Notes under the pieces: model-generated
What the model was told of the DNA's origin: nothing
Databases searched by the model: none
What the model saw: only the letters and a program-made list of their open reading frames with translations
Translations under genes and position numbers: made by a program
Shown here: piece after piece, positions 38,952-48,799 of the stretch
Numbering within the stretch: position 1 is the stretch's first letter
Layout: every line of letters begins with the position of its first letter
From: Mangrovibacter yixingensis
GTDB lineage: Bacteria > Pseudomonadota > Gammaproteobacteria > Enterobacterales > Enterobacteriaceae
Direction: 5' to 3'
Assembly (NCBI RefSeq): GCF_020523985.1
Contig: NZ_JAIVKM010000001.1
Location: forward strand, 1,612,001 to 1,676,000
DNA length: 64,000 nucleotides

Positions 38952-39383
38952 TTAACGCACCACAAAAACCGGAACATGAGCATAACGAACGATACCTGCC
39001 GCCTCCGACCCCAAAAGGTGAGTTTGGATATTAGGGTTACGCGAACCAATAATTATTACACTGGCTTTCAGCTCATCTGCCAGTTTGATAACTTCATCTC
39101 GAATGTTTCCACTGCGGATGTGAATCTGAACATCACTCTCCCCCAGTGAACACTTTTTGATGAGCGTGGTCAGTTTTTCCTTAGAAGTATTAATAAGATA
39201 TTCTTCCATTTTTTTTGCATCAGAAATAAAACCACGAGTGAGTGACGGGGAAAAATATGGATTCACATGTAACAAATGAATTGCCCCAGAGGAGCTTTTC
39301 GCAAGAAATTGAGCATGAGATAGCGCTTTATCTGAAAGACCCATTTCGAATACATCAACCGGGACGAGGATATTTTCGTACAT
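38952..39383 (-). CDS. Universal stress protein, UspF/UspG type
   Basis: This is a 143-residue nucleotide-binding protein of the UspA superfamily. It begins YENILVPVDVFEMG and ends with the ATP-loop pattern IIGSRNPNIQTHLLGSEAAGIVRYAHVPVFVVR, which fits the G-2x-G-9x-G(S/T) motif of ATP-binding members such as UspF and UspG. It probably forms a dimer and supports survival under stress. It lies 57 bases upstream of a P-type ATPase gene, which suggests joint expression. Confidence 0.92.
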   Translation of the reverse strand: MYENILVPVDVFEMGLSDKALSHAQFLAKSSSGAIHLLHVNPYFSPSLTRGFISDAKKMEEYLINTSKEKLTTLIKKCSLGESDVQIHIRSGNIRDEVIKLADELKASVIIIGSRNPNIQTHLLGSEAAGIVRYAHVPVFVVR

Positions 39384-39784
39384 AGCAATATTCCTTTTAT
39401 ATCTTGAAACTTAGTGGCAAAACAGCCCTTTCATTACCCATTAAATTAGTAGTGAAAATAGCCACAGCAATAGCAAAGAAGAGGAATTCTCGAGAAAACG
39501 CCATCCAACGAATGAATACCATTAAACGTAGCACACCACGATTAATATGATTAAACAACAAATTAATATACCAATAGATACCATAGATAATCAAAAAAAC
39601 AGCATATAGTACTATTAAAATGCCAAAATATCAGAATTTAACGCAAATTAAACTATTTTTTACATTTGTTTTTTTATACAGCTATGCTCATTATCAGCAT
39701 CATTCACATGTTTCAACACTGTTCGATTATTATTTGATAAAGATTAGTCTTAACGAAACATTTATGTATGCAGAAGGAGGAACA
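39384..39784. other. AT-rich divergent intergenic region
   Basis: These 401 bases lie between the universal stress protein gene and the small membrane peptide. They are strongly AT-rich and hold the promoters of both transcripts. A 65-codon minus-strand frame (39397-39594) has no ribosome-binding site and I do not accept it. No operator is recognisable. Confidence 0.55.
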
Positions 39785-39895
39785 ATGCCCGCTTATAGCT
39801 TGTTCAGACTGATGTTTCTTGTTGTCATTGCAATAATAACTTGCTCAGCCGTGGGGGTATTTACCTATGTAGTTGTTTCTGCTCTTGCAGAATAA
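39785..39895 (+). CDS. Small single-helix membrane protein (36 aa)
   Basis: This 36-residue protein is almost entirely one transmembrane helix: PAYSLFRLMFLVVIAIITCSAVGVF and YVVVSALAE. The ATG has AAGGAGG five bases upstream, an optimal Shine-Dalgarno that the longer upstream frame from 39620 lacks. It lies 54 bases before the RND adaptor gene on the same strand. Small helices of this kind can modulate RND pumps, as AcrZ does for AcrB, but it shows no obvious AcrZ similarity; that role is a hypothesis. Confidence 0.7.
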   Translation: MPAYSLFRLMFLVVIAIITCSAVGVFTYVVVSALAE

Positions 39896-39949
39896 AAATA
39901 CCTTTCTGAATAATATACAAAAAACACTTTTAACGCCGAGGGGAATACA

Positions 39950-41035
39950 GTGAGTCGTTATTTTTATCTCATCACAGTTATTATTCTAATAACAACAGGT
40001 TGCGATCAAAAGACACCACAAATCACCTCTGGCCCAAAGATGGTCAAAGTCGTTGAGGTAATTGCTACGGATGATTCATTACAACGGGTTTTTCCTGCTC
40101 GTATTGAATCAGGGGATTCTACGGTTTTATCTTTTAAACGCAGCGGGCAAATTGAATCCCTTGATATCCGCCAGGGCGCACCTGTTACTCAGGGGCAACC
40201 CCTTGCCAGACTTAATTCACGGGAAGCACAACAGCGAGTTAACGAACGCCAGACCGCCGCCACACTCGCTCAACGGCAGTTCAACCGTTTTCAAACCCTG
40301 GCCGGTAGCCAGGCAATTTCAAAAGCGGAAATGGATATCCAACGGGCAAACCGTGACTCAGCCAACGCCGCACTGAAAATTGCACGCGAAGAGCTTTCCC
40401 AGATGACACTGACAGCTCCATTCAGCGGGATAGCCGCCAGCGTGCCGGTCCGTAACCATCAGGTAGTAACCGTAGGCCAACCAATCGTTACTCTGACACG
40501 CACTGATCTGCTCGATGTAGTGTTCAGCATTCCAGAGAATCTCTTTACCACTCTGGATATCCGCAATGCACAATACCGCCCGGTAGTAAGAATCAATTCT
40601 ATGCCTGACAGGCAGTTCACCGCCGAGTACAAAGAGCACTCAGGGAGTAGCGACAGCAGCACACTCACCTGGCAAATCATTCTTACTATGCCAAGGCCAC
40701 CTGACTTTCCATCGGTTGGAGGGGTAAGCGGTACAGTTACAGTCAACCTGGCAAATTTGCCAACCAGTAATGGGAAATCTGCAGTCGTGGTTCCGGTGGA
40801 GGCAGTATTTAACCCAGATAATCACCCACGCAATGAGCCTCACGTCTGGGTGGTTAAAGGCCATGGCGACCAACTCCATTTAGAAGACAGAAAAGTCAGC
40901 GTTGGGCAGGTTACCTCTCAGGGTGTAGTCATTACCGACGGATTGAGTGTTGGCGAACGGGTTGTAGCAGCAGGAGTCAATGAATTGCATGCACAGCAAT
41001 CTGTTCGAATCTGGACACGTGAACGAGGTTTGTAA
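39950..41035 (+). CDS. RND efflux periplasmic adaptor lipoprotein
   Basis: This is a membrane-fusion (adaptor) protein linking an RND pump to an outer-membrane channel. A lipoprotein signal ends in the lipobox TTGC (about residue 18). Domains follow the usual order: lipoyl half (IESLDIRQGAPVTQGQPLARLNSREAQQ), alpha-hairpin (residues about 90-145, rich in Gln and Ala), second lipoyl half (LTAPFSGIAASVPVRNHQVVTVGQPI), beta-barrel and membrane-proximal domains ending near QSVRIWTRER. It starts with GTG after GAGGGG. Its stop overlaps the pump start by one base. Confidence 0.93.
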   Translation: MSRYFYLITVIILITTGCDQKTPQITSGPKMVKVVEVIATDDSLQRVFPARIESGDSTVLSFKRSGQIESLDIRQGAPVTQGQPLARLNSREAQQRVNERQTAATLAQRQFNRFQTLAGSQAISKAEMDIQRANRDSANAALKIAREELSQMTLTAPFSGIAASVPVRNHQVVTVGQPIVTLTRTDLLDVVFSIPENLFTTLDIRNAQYRPVVRINSMPDRQFTAEYKEHSGSSDSSTLTWQIILTMPRPPDFPSVGGVSGTVTVNLANLPTSNGKSAVVVPVEAVFNPDNHPRNEPHVWVVKGHGDQLHLEDRKVSVGQVTSQGVVITDGLSVGERVVAAGVNELHAQQSVRIWTRERGL

Positions 41036-44000
41036 TGGATATATCTCGCCAGTTTATCAACAATCCGATTCGCGTCTGGCTGACCATTTTATTGCTGAGC
41101 ATAGGTGGAGTATTTGCTTTGCTGAACATTGGCCGCCTGGAAGACCCGGCATTTACTATAAAAACCGCGGTTATTGTTACCCATTATCCCGGTGCATCCG
41201 CACAACAGGTTGAAGAGGAAGTAACCCTGCCTTTGGAGAACGCGCTGCAACAACTGCCGTATCTCGATAATGTCAGTTCAATTTCTTCTAATGGCCTGTC
41301 ACAAATCACCGTGAATATTGCTTCACACTATCACTCCAGCGAACTACCACAAATCTGGGACGAGCTGCGGCGGCGGGTTGGCGATGCGTCCCGACAGTTC
41401 CCTCCTGGCGTCGCTTCTCCTTTTGTGAATGATGATTTTGGCGACGTTTATGGCTTTTTCTTTGCCATTTCTGGAAACAATTTTACCAACCCAGAACTGG
41501 TTCGCTACGCTGAACAACTTCGCCGTGAACTGGTACTTGTTCCCGGTGTAGGCAAAGTTGCTATTGGTGGTGAGATCCCTCAGCAAGTCAACATTGATGT
41601 ATCCCTGACTAAAATGGCTGCCCGTGGCATCACTCTAAACCAGTTGACGACTATCCTCAGTCGTCTGAACGTGGTGTCTAACGCTGGTGAGATTAAATCC
41701 GGTAGCGAGTCTATTCGCCTGCACCCACTTGGCGAGTTTGAGAATCTTAACGAACTCAGTGATCTGCTCATCAGCCCACATGGATCCGGGTCGGCTACAC
41801 GGTTACGCGATATCGCTACGGTGTCACGTGGGCTCAGTGAATCTCCAACCAGTATTTACCATGCTAATGGCCGTCAGGCAGTCACAATGGGCGTTTCATT
41901 TATTCCGGGCGTTAACGTGATCGATGTTGGCCATGCGCTGGAAAATAAACTTAAGCAAATGTCGGCCGACAAACCCGCAGGGATTAAAATCGACCTTTTT
42001 TACGACCAGGCTGCAGAAGTTGCACACTCGGTAAACGGGTTTATTACTAACTTTTTTATGGCTCTGGCCATTGTCGTTGGCGTACTACTTATTTTCATGG
42101 GTATACGTAGCGGGGTCATTATTGCCGTGTCGCTGGCACTCAACGTGCTCGGCACACTACTTATCATGTACTTGTGCGGTATTGAGCTTCAGCGTATTTC
42201 ACTGGGCGCGCTGATTATTGCACTCAGTATGCTGGTTGATAATGCCATTGTCATAGTCGAAGGGGTGTTGATTTCCCGCCAGCAGGGGTCAACTCTCTTT
42301 ATGTCGATAAACTACGTGATCCGGCGTTCCGCTTTGCCACTACTCGGAGCGACGGTCATTGCAATTCTCGCCTTTGCACCAATAGGGCTATCTCAGGACT
42401 CTACAGGGGAGTACTGTAAATCACTGTTCCAGGTGTTATTAATTTCACTCATGCTTAGTTGGGCTTCCGCCCTGACCATCACACCGGTATTAATTAAATG
42501 GTGGTTATTTAAAGCACAGTCGCAACCTGCAGAGAGTTCCGCAGCCAACCCATACAATGGGCGATTTTATCGTTTGTATCAGCATATACTGTCTGCATTG
42601 CTGATGCGCAAGACTATTACTTTGACCGTCATGGCTGCACTTCTCGCCGCTGCTATCTGGGGGTTTGGTTCAGTTCGGCAAAACTTTTTCCCTTCTTCAA
42701 ACACGCCCATTTTTTTTGTTGACCTGTGGCTTCCCTATGGTACCGATATAGCGACAACTGAGAAAATTACCAGTGATATTGAGACAGCAATTAACGGCCA
42801 GCCAGGTGTTGTGACCACCGTAGCGACTATTGGTCAGGGCAGTATGCGATTTATCCTCACCTACAGCGGGCAGCGGCAGTACAGCAACTATGCGCAAATC
42901 ATGGTGCGGATGGAGAATCAACGCAATATTGCTGCTCTGATGCGCCATGTTGATACTTATGTTGCGCGTAACTATCCACAAGTTAATGCCAGCACTAAGC
43001 GTGTCATGTTTGGTCCATCCGGCGACAGTCCAATAGAGGTGAGGATAAAAGGTCCGGATCCAGACAGGCTGCGCCAGATAGCCAGCCAGGTGAGCACGAT
43101 TCTTTCTGCTGACCCAGCAACGGACAGTGTGCGCAATGACTGGCAAAACCGCAGTAAAGTCCTTCGCCCGCAGTATTCTCCCACTTTGGGTCGTGAGCTT
43201 GGGGTGGATAAACAGGATATCGACAACGCGTTACAAATGAATTTCTCCGGAAGCCGTGTAGGTTTGTACCGCGAAGGAGCGGATTTGTTGCCAGTGATAG
43301 TCCGCCCGCCAGATGCAGAGCGCCAGGATGCTAATCACCTGAATAACGTGCTGGTCTGGAGCCAAAGTCAACAACAATATATTCCGCTCAGTAACGTTGT
43401 TAGTGGTTTTAAACTCGAATGGGAAGACCCGCTAATTCTCCGCCGTGACCGTAGCCGCGTGCTAACAGTACAGACCGGCCCCGATCCACTGACAGACCAA
43501 ACGTCCGGGGATATACTTGCTCGGGTGAAACCGCAAATTGATGCGCTATCTCTTCCGCACGGCTACAGTATCGAATGGGGGGGAGATGCAGAGAACTCCA
43601 GCGAAGCACAACAAGGGCTGTTTACGACCCTACCATTGGGTTTTCTGGTTATGTTTGTTATCACCGTGCTGATGTTCAGTTCCATGAAAAACGCGATTGC
43701 CATTTGGCTGACAGTTCCATTGGCATTGATTGGTGTCACTCCAGGATTTTTGATAACCGGGATACCTTTTGGCTTTATGGCGTTAATCGGTTTACTCAGC
43801 CTGAGTGGTATGCTCATTCGTAACGGTATTGTGCTGGTTGAAGAGATTGAGCAACAGAAGCAGGAAAAACAGCAGCAGGAAGCGATTGTTTATGCTGCCA
43901 CGTCCCGTCTGCGCCCTATCCTGCTAACCGCATTTACCACTGTACTCGGCCTGGCTCCGTTATTACTTGATGTCTTCTTCCAAAGTATGGCGGTTGTCAT

Positions 44001-44097
44001 TATGTTTGGCCTTGGTTTTGCGACAGTCCTGACACTGCTGGTTCTGCCAGTCATTTATGCCTGTTTCCATAAAAAGGATATGAAGCCACAGCCATGA
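41035..44097 (+). CDS. RND efflux pump, inner-membrane subunit
   Basis: This is a 1020-residue proton-driven RND pump with two repeats of six transmembrane helices and large periplasmic loops. It begins MDISRQFINNPIRVWLTILLLSIGG and has porter-domain strings such as YPGASAQQVEEEV. In TM4 the proton-relay pair of AcrB (VDDAI) is VDNAI, so the second Asp is Asn; in TM10 the AcrB Lys is replaced by Arg (SGMLIRNGIVLVEEI). This variant is seen in TriC/MexK-like pumps, to which it is the closest kind I recall. No outer-membrane channel gene is present, so it probably uses TolC. Substrate unknown. Confidence 0.93.
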   Translation: MDISRQFINNPIRVWLTILLLSIGGVFALLNIGRLEDPAFTIKTAVIVTHYPGASAQQVEEEVTLPLENALQQLPYLDNVSSISSNGLSQITVNIASHYHSSELPQIWDELRRRVGDASRQFPPGVASPFVNDDFGDVYGFFFAISGNNFTNPELVRYAEQLRRELVLVPGVGKVAIGGEIPQQVNIDVSLTKMAARGITLNQLTTILSRLNVVSNAGEIKSGSESIRLHPLGEFENLNELSDLLISPHGSGSATRLRDIATVSRGLSESPTSIYHANGRQAVTMGVSFIPGVNVIDVGHALENKLKQMSADKPAGIKIDLFYDQAAEVAHSVNGFITNFFMALAIVVGVLLIFMGIRSGVIIAVSLALNVLGTLLIMYLCGIELQRISLGALIIALSMLVDNAIVIVEGVLISRQQGSTLFMSINYVIRRSALPLLGATVIAILAFAPIGLSQDSTGEYCKSLFQVLLISLMLSWASALTITPVLIKWWLFKAQSQPAESSAANPYNGRFYRLYQHILSALLMRKTITLTVMAALLAAAIWGFGSVRQNFFPSSNTPIFFVDLWLPYGTDIATTEKITSDIETAINGQPGVVTTVATIGQGSMRFILTYSGQRQYSNYAQIMVRMENQRNIAALMRHVDTYVARNYPQVNASTKRVMFGPSGDSPIEVRIKGPDPDRLRQIASQVSTILSADPATDSVRNDWQNRSKVLRPQYSPTLGRELGVDKQDIDNALQMNFSGSRVGLYREGADLLPVIVRPPDAERQDANHLNNVLVWSQSQQQYIPLSNVVSGFKLEWEDPLILRRDRSRVLTVQTGPDPLTDQTSGDILARVKPQIDALSLPHGYSIEWGGDAENSSEAQQGLFTTLPLGFLVMFVITVLMFSSMKNAIAIWLTVPLALIGVTPGFLITGIPFGFMALIGLLSLSGMLIRNGIVLVEEIEQQKQEKQQQEAIVYAATSRLRPILLTAFTTVLGLAPLLLDVFFQSMAVVIMFGLGFATVLTLLVLPVIYACFHKKDMKPQP

Positions 44098-45056
44098 ACA
44101 GTACCGGACTGAATATTATTAAAACACTGGGATGCATGACCGCAGTCACTTTCTTTACCATTTATAATACGGTAGATAACTATGACTACGGTTATCACTG
44201 GATACTCGGTTTCTTAACGTTTATTTCAACTATTGCGACACCGCTTTTTTTTGTCGTGGCAGGCTACCTGGACTCACAATCGCGCCATGATTCTCAATGG
44301 CAAATGAACAAAATCAAAAGCATAATAATTGTCTTTCTATTCTGGATGACGGTTTACTACCTCTGGGCGCCCTACCAACGCGGCTATCTTATCCAACCCT
44401 GGTTTGTGTTTGCATTTATCGTTATTTACACCCTCCATCCGGTTATTGAATGGCTCAGTCACAGACGCATGCTATTTGTTAGCGTGATTATTACACTACT
44501 GCTCTCGTATGGGTACGATCTGCTGTCAGCACTACGCCCTGATATTCATGCACTAAGCCTGCCACCACAGTACCGTCTATGGACATGGCTGCTATTTTAT
44601 TTGACGGGGCAGATGTTTAGTGACCCGCTGGTGACCAAGTGGCTGACACATGAAAAAGTAGTCAAAGGCGCAATGTTCGCCATACCCTTTATTTATCTTT
44701 TCACCTGGTTTTATGAACGCTATTTCTTTTTTGCTCTGTTTAAAGCAGACAGAAATGCATTCATTCTTACTGGCTCACAGATTTATATTCTGGTAGTAGC
44801 TCTGGTTATTGCGGCTAACGGCGTTCAGTTTCGTAAGAACTGTGAGTTAAAAGAGACTATCCTCGCCACCATCAGCAAAACGATGACCGGCGTATATATT
44901 CTTCACTACTCTGTATTTCACCTGCTCACCACGTTGATACCGATTACGTCATTGGGAACCAAATTAATGCTGATCGTACTGACGTTTATCACCTCGGTGC
45001 TGATCTCTATGTTGATACTGTCAAATTCTGTGCTGAAGAAAGTGATCACAATTTAA
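44094..45056 (+). CDS. Acyltransferase-3 family membrane protein
   Basis: This is a 320-residue integral membrane protein with about ten helices, of the acyltransferase-3 type that acylates carbohydrates or other acceptors across the membrane. Features include TPLFFVVAGYLDSQSRHDS near the N-terminus and MTGVYILHYSVFHLL near the C-terminus, where the family usually keeps a His. The typical early catalytic His is not obvious in the first helix, so activity should be checked. Its start overlaps the RND pump stop by four bases (ATGA), which strongly suggests coupled translation. Pairing an acyltransferase with an RND pump is unusual. Confidence 0.8.
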   Translation: MNSTGLNIIKTLGCMTAVTFFTIYNTVDNYDYGYHWILGFLTFISTIATPLFFVVAGYLDSQSRHDSQWQMNKIKSIIIVFLFWMTVYYLWAPYQRGYLIQPWFVFAFIVIYTLHPVIEWLSHRRMLFVSVIITLLLSYGYDLLSALRPDIHALSLPPQYRLWTWLLFYLTGQMFSDPLVTKWLTHEKVVKGAMFAIPFIYLFTWFYERYFFFALFKADRNAFILTGSQIYILVVALVIAANGVQFRKNCELKETILATISKTMTGVYILHYSVFHLLTTLIPITSLGTKLMLIVLTFITSVLISMLILSNSVLKKVITI

Positions 45057-45102
45057 TTACATGGACGTTGCGTGGTTGAACCATTACCGTATTGCTATAA
45101 CT

Positions 45103-45127
45103 CTGCCTGGTACGCCTGACCAGGCAG
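45103..45127 (+). repeat. Inverted repeat after the acyltransferase gene
   Basis: CTGCCTGGT (45103-45111) and ACCAGGCAG (45119-45127) are perfect complements around a seven-base loop. Only a weak T run follows, so termination here is possible but less likely than at the next hairpin. Confidence 0.55.
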
Positions 45128-45229
45128 TAAACCATTTTTGTGAAAGCGCGTATGAACCAGAAATAGCACGGCGGGATAACCAGGAAACCTTTTCATCGCC
45201 CTGTTGACGACCAAACTGTATACACTTTT

Positions 45230-45263
45230 AATAACTCCACGCCAGCACGTGGAGTTATTTTGT
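45230..45263 (+). terminator. Strong terminator before dbpA
   Basis: AATAACTCCACG (45230-45241) pairs with CGTGGAGTTATT (45248-45259) around a six-base loop, followed by TTTTG. It probably ends the RND-acyltransferase transcript; it is about 90 bases after the dbpA stop in the opposite direction. Confidence 0.8.
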
Positions 45264-45274
45264 TTGTAACTATG

Positions 45275-45295
45275 TGGCCCAAAATATGGCCCAAA
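45275..45295 (+). repeat. Tandem 9-base direct repeat near dbpA
   Basis: TGGCCCAAA occurs at 45275-45283 and again at 45287-45295, a period of 12. Short repeats of this type are often seen next to integrase genes or attachment sites. No integrase gene is present here, so it may be an integration scar or chance. Confidence 0.4.
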
Positions 45296-45351
45296 CGGCG
45301 GCTATAGACCGCAAAAAACACAACGTTTGCTCAGGGTAAATCAAAGATTAC

Positions 45352-46725
45352 CTATTTCAGCAAGCGCACCTTAACGGATTTCCCTTTGATTTTACCTTGC
45401 TGCAATTGCTTCCAGGCGTGACGGGCAACCGACTGTTTCACCGCTACGTAAGCATGCATGGGGTGAATGGCAATTTTGCCGATATCAGCGCCATCCAGCC
45501 CAATATCACCGGTTAATGCACCCAGAATATCACCGGGGCGCATTTTAGCTTTTTTACCGCCATCAATAGCCAGGGTTGCCATTTCCGCTTCAAGTGGCAG
45601 AACCCTGCCAGTAGCAGGTGCCGGGCTCCAGTCCAGTTTCATGTGGAGCATTTCTTCCAGCACATTTGCGCGAGTGGCCTCTTCAGGCGCGCACAGACTC
45701 ACCGCTACGCCACTTTCACCGGCACGCGCGGTTCGCCCAATACGGTGAACATGAACTTCCGGGTCCCAGGCCAATTCGAAATTCACGACCATTGCCAGCG
45801 CTTTAATATCAAGCCCACGAGCAGCAACGTCGGTTGCCACCAGCACACGGCTACTGCCATTGGCAAAACGTACCAGTGTCTGATCCCTGTCGCGCTGCTC
45901 CATGTCACCATGCAAAGCCAACACGCTCTGATTACTGGCAGTCAGCGCATCACAAACAGACTGGCAATCTTTTTTGGTATTACAAAACACCACACAAGAG
46001 GCTGGTTGTTCACGGCTCAATAACGCCTGTAACACAGCAATTTTTTGGTGCCGGGGAACTTCATAAAACTGCTGTTGTACCGCCGGTAACGCTTCTGCTG
46101 TGTCAATTTCAATCGCCAGTGGTTCATGCTGATAACGTTGGCTGATGGCCGTAATAGCCGCAGGCCAGGTGGCAGAAAACAACAGGGTTTGCCGCTGTGC
46201 GGGTGCAAATGCAACCACTTCATCAATGGCATCTGCAAACCCCATATCCAACATGCGGTCGGCTTCATCCAGTACCAGTGTGCGCAAACCTTCCAGGTTC
46301 ACGGTTTGCTTGTTAAGGTGATCAAGCAACCGGCCAGGCGTCGCCACAATAATATGTGGCGCATGAGTCAGCGAATCACGTTGTGCGTTAAATGGCACAC
46401 CCCCGCAGAGTGTCAGAACCTTAATATTCGGCATACCGCGAGCCAGTCGACGTAATTCACCCGCAACCTGGTCGGCTAATTCGCGCGTTGGGCATAGCAC
46501 CAGAGCCTGGGTATTAAAGTGAGTTGAATCAATATGCTGTAACAGGCCAAGTCCAAATGCTGCTGTTTTACCACTCCCCGTTTTCGCCTGGGCGCGAACA
46601 TCTTTTCCACCAAGAATGGCGGGTAATGCCGCAGCCTGAACTGGCGTCATAGCCAGGTAGCCGAGGGTTTCAAGTGTCGCGAGTTGTTCAGGAGACAGTG
46701 CGTTAAGTTCAGCAAATGAGGTCAC
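45352..46725 (-). CDS. dbpA: ATP-dependent RNA helicase DbpA
   Basis: DbpA is a DEAD-box helicase that acts on 23S rRNA during large-subunit assembly. The N-terminal RecA domain has AQAKTGSGKTAAF (Walker A), VLDEADRMLDMGF (DEAD box) and LLFSATWP; the second has VLVATDVAARGLDIK and HRIGRTARAGESG. A C-terminal RNA-binding domain (RPGDILGALTGDIGLDGADIGKI) recognises hairpin 92. It is 457 residues, as in E. coli. In E. coli K-12 dbpA lies elsewhere, near ttcA and the Rac prophage, so the location next to treA is a rearrangement or lineage difference. Confidence 0.96.
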   Translation of the reverse strand: MTSFAELNALSPEQLATLETLGYLAMTPVQAAALPAILGGKDVRAQAKTGSGKTAAFGLGLLQHIDSTHFNTQALVLCPTRELADQVAGELRRLARGMPNIKVLTLCGGVPFNAQRDSLTHAPHIIVATPGRLLDHLNKQTVNLEGLRTLVLDEADRMLDMGFADAIDEVVAFAPAQRQTLLFSATWPAAITAISQRYQHEPLAIEIDTAEALPAVQQQFYEVPRHQKIAVLQALLSREQPASCVVFCNTKKDCQSVCDALTASNQSVLALHGDMEQRDRDQTLVRFANGSSRVLVATDVAARGLDIKALAMVVNFELAWDPEVHVHRIGRTARAGESGVAVSLCAPEEATRANVLEEMLHMKLDWSPAPATGRVLPLEAEMATLAIDGGKKAKMRPGDILGALTGDIGLDGADIGKIAIHPMHAYVAVKQSVARHAWKQLQQGKIKGKSVKVRLLK

Positions 46726-46997
46726 AGTGATAATTCCGGATAAAAGCCAGTGGGCGGCAATAATACCATCCCTCGACTGAATTGCATGGCGAATTATTTA
46801 CTCAGGCGCGAGTGAGCCTTTCAGGTACTTAACACAAACTTTTTAATGAATGGATGCTGTAACGAAATGCATCAAAGGTAAATTTTCCGGAAATTTCCTT
46901 TTTTACCCTGATAACTGCCTGTTCTCTTTTATAATCAATTAAGGTTTTTCATATGTTTGAACACAGTTGATGGCAATAACCAGGAGGAGACCGGTTG

Positions 46998-48767
46998 ATG
47001 ATGAAGTCCGTTCTGCGTCGCCCACGAACACTTTTTCTTGCCATCCAAGTTGCCCTTAGTGGCGCAATACTTGGTTTAAGCCCCGCCCCAGCACTGGCTG
47101 AAGAAGGGCTGAATAATTACCCACAAACACCCGATCAAACACTTGGGCCACTGTTTACTGAGGTCCAGCGTTCCAAACTGTTTGCGGATCAAAAAACCTT
47201 TACTGATGCAATTGCTAAAGGCGACCCGCTGATGATCCTTGCGGATTACCGCATGCAACAGCATCAGTCCGGGTTTGATTTACGCCACTTTGTTGCGCTT
47301 AACTTCGTTATGCCCCATGAGAGTGAAAAGTATGTTCCACCGAGCGGACAGTCGCTACGTGAACATATCGACAGCCTGTGGCCTGTACTGACGCGCAGCA
47401 CCGATAATGTCGATGAACGGGATTCATTACTACCGCTTCCCAAACCTTATGTCGTGCCTGGTGGCCGGTTCCGGGAAGTTTATTACTGGGACAGTTATTT
47501 CACTATGCTGGGGCTCGCTGAAAGTGGCCACTGGGACAAAATCCGCGATATGGTAGAAAACTTCGCCTCTGAGATAGACAAGTGGGGGCATATTCCTAAT
47601 GGCAACAGAACCTACTATCTCAGTCGTTCCCAACCGCCGTTCTTTCCATTGATGGTTTCATTACTGGCGAGCCATGATGGCGATGAAGCCCTGGTTAAGT
47701 GGTTGCCAGAAATGAAAAAAGAATATGCATACTGGATGGCAGGTAGCAATCAACTGGCACCAGGCGAAGCACACCGCCGCGTGGTCAAACTTGCTGATGG
47801 CGCGGTTCTTAACCGCTACTGGGATGACGAAGATACACCTCGCCCGGAATCCTGGCTGGATGACGTGACAACCGCGAAACATTACCCTTCGCGTCCTGCT
47901 ACTGATATTTATCGGGATTTACGCGCCGGTGCGGAATCTGGCTGGGATTTCAGTTCCCGCTGGATGGATGATCCAGAACAGTTAGGCTCCATCCGTACAA
48001 CCAGTATTGTTCCGGTTGACCTTAATGCCATGATGTACCAGATGGAGAAAATACTGTTCCGGGCCAGTAAAGCCGCTGGCGACAACACAGAGGCCAGCCG
48101 CTATGACAGTCTTGCTGAGAAACGCCAGCAAGCTATTGAATCACATATGTGGAATAACAAAGAAGGTTGGTATGCCGACTACGATTTGCAAACCCATAAA
48201 GTGCGTAATCAACTAACGGCAGCCGCACTTTTTCCATTGTATGTTAAAGCAGCTGCTACAGACCGTGCCCAAAAAATGGCTAAAGTCACTGAGGAAAAAC
48301 TACTGAAATCTGGCGGCATTGCTACAACACTTGTGCGCAGTGGCCAGCAGTGGGACCTGCCAAACGGTTGGGCACCGTTGCAATGGGTAGCCGTCGAAGG
48401 GCTGAAAAACTATAACCAGCCCAGCCTTGCAATGGAAATAACCTGGCGTTTTCTGACTAATGTTCAACATACCTACAACCGTGAACACAAATTACTGGAG
48501 AAATATGATGTCACCACTACAGGGGTTGGCGGTGGAGGCGGTGAATATCCACTCCAGGATGGTTTTGGTTGGACCAATGGCGTCACGCTAAAAATGCTGG
48601 ACTTGTTGTGCGGTAAAAAATCACCGTGCAATGATGTACCAGAGACTCGCTCCACTGTAGCGGGCTCTGATATGGGCGCTACACCTGCCAGCACAACTGT
48701 TGCCACTCCAGCAAACGTCGTAACGCCCCAACCAGATACGGTGAGTAACGTGGCAAACAGCAAGTAA
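46998..48767 (+). CDS. treA: Periplasmic trehalase TreA
   Basis: TreA hydrolyses trehalose to two glucose units in the periplasm (GH37). A signal peptide ([24 protein letters not shown]) precedes the catalytic domain, with the trehalase signatures [20 protein letters not shown] and [18 protein letters not shown] and the glycine-rich [15 protein letters not shown]. The C-terminus adds about 40 residues of low-complexity Thr/Ala/Pro/Val sequence. AGGAGGAG precedes two successive ATGs (46998 and 47001); either may start. It lies between dbpA and ycgR. In E. coli treA is induced in stationary phase and high osmolarity. Confidence 0.95.
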   Translation: MMKSVLRRPRTLFLAIQVALSGAILGLSPAPALAEEGLNNYPQTPDQTLGPLFTEVQRSKLFADQKTFTDAIAKGDPLMILADYRMQQHQSGFDLRHFVALNFVMPHESEKYVPPSGQSLREHIDSLWPVLTRSTDNVDERDSLLPLPKPYVVPGGRFREVYYWDSYFTMLGLAESGHWDKIRDMVENFASEIDKWGHIPNGNRTYYLSRSQPPFFPLMVSLLASHDGDEALVKWLPEMKKEYAYWMAGSNQLAPGEAHRRVVKLADGAVLNRYWDDEDTPRPESWLDDVTTAKHYPSRPATDIYRDLRAGAESGWDFSSRWMDDPEQLGSIRTTSIVPVDLNAMMYQMEKILFRASKAAGDNTEASRYDSLAEKRQQAIESHMWNNKEGWYADYDLQTHKVRNQLTAAALFPLYVKAAATDRAQKMAKVTEEKLLKSGGIATTLVRSGQQWDLPNGWAPLQWVAVEGLKNYNQPSLAMEITWRFLTNVQHTYNREHKLLEKYDVTTTGVGGGGGEYPLQDGFGWTNGVTLKMLDLLCGKKSPCNDVPETRSTVAGSDMGATPASTTVATPANVVTPQPDTVSNVANSK

Positions 48768-48779
48768 TTTTTCACCGCT

Positions 48780-48799
48780 ACAGGCCCAGGCGGGCCTGT
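48780..48799 (+). terminator. Terminator of treA
   Basis: ACAGGCCC (48780-48787) and GGGCCTGT (48792-48799) close a four-base loop and are followed by ACTTTCTT. This is a GC-rich hairpin 13 bases after the treA stop. Confidence 0.75.

Noticed and set aside
39397-39594. Minus-strand 65-codon hydrophobic frame upstream of the universal stress protein gene
   Set aside because: No ribosome-binding site at any of its Met codons, AT-rich composition that favours chance hydrophobic frames, and it occupies a divergent promoter region.
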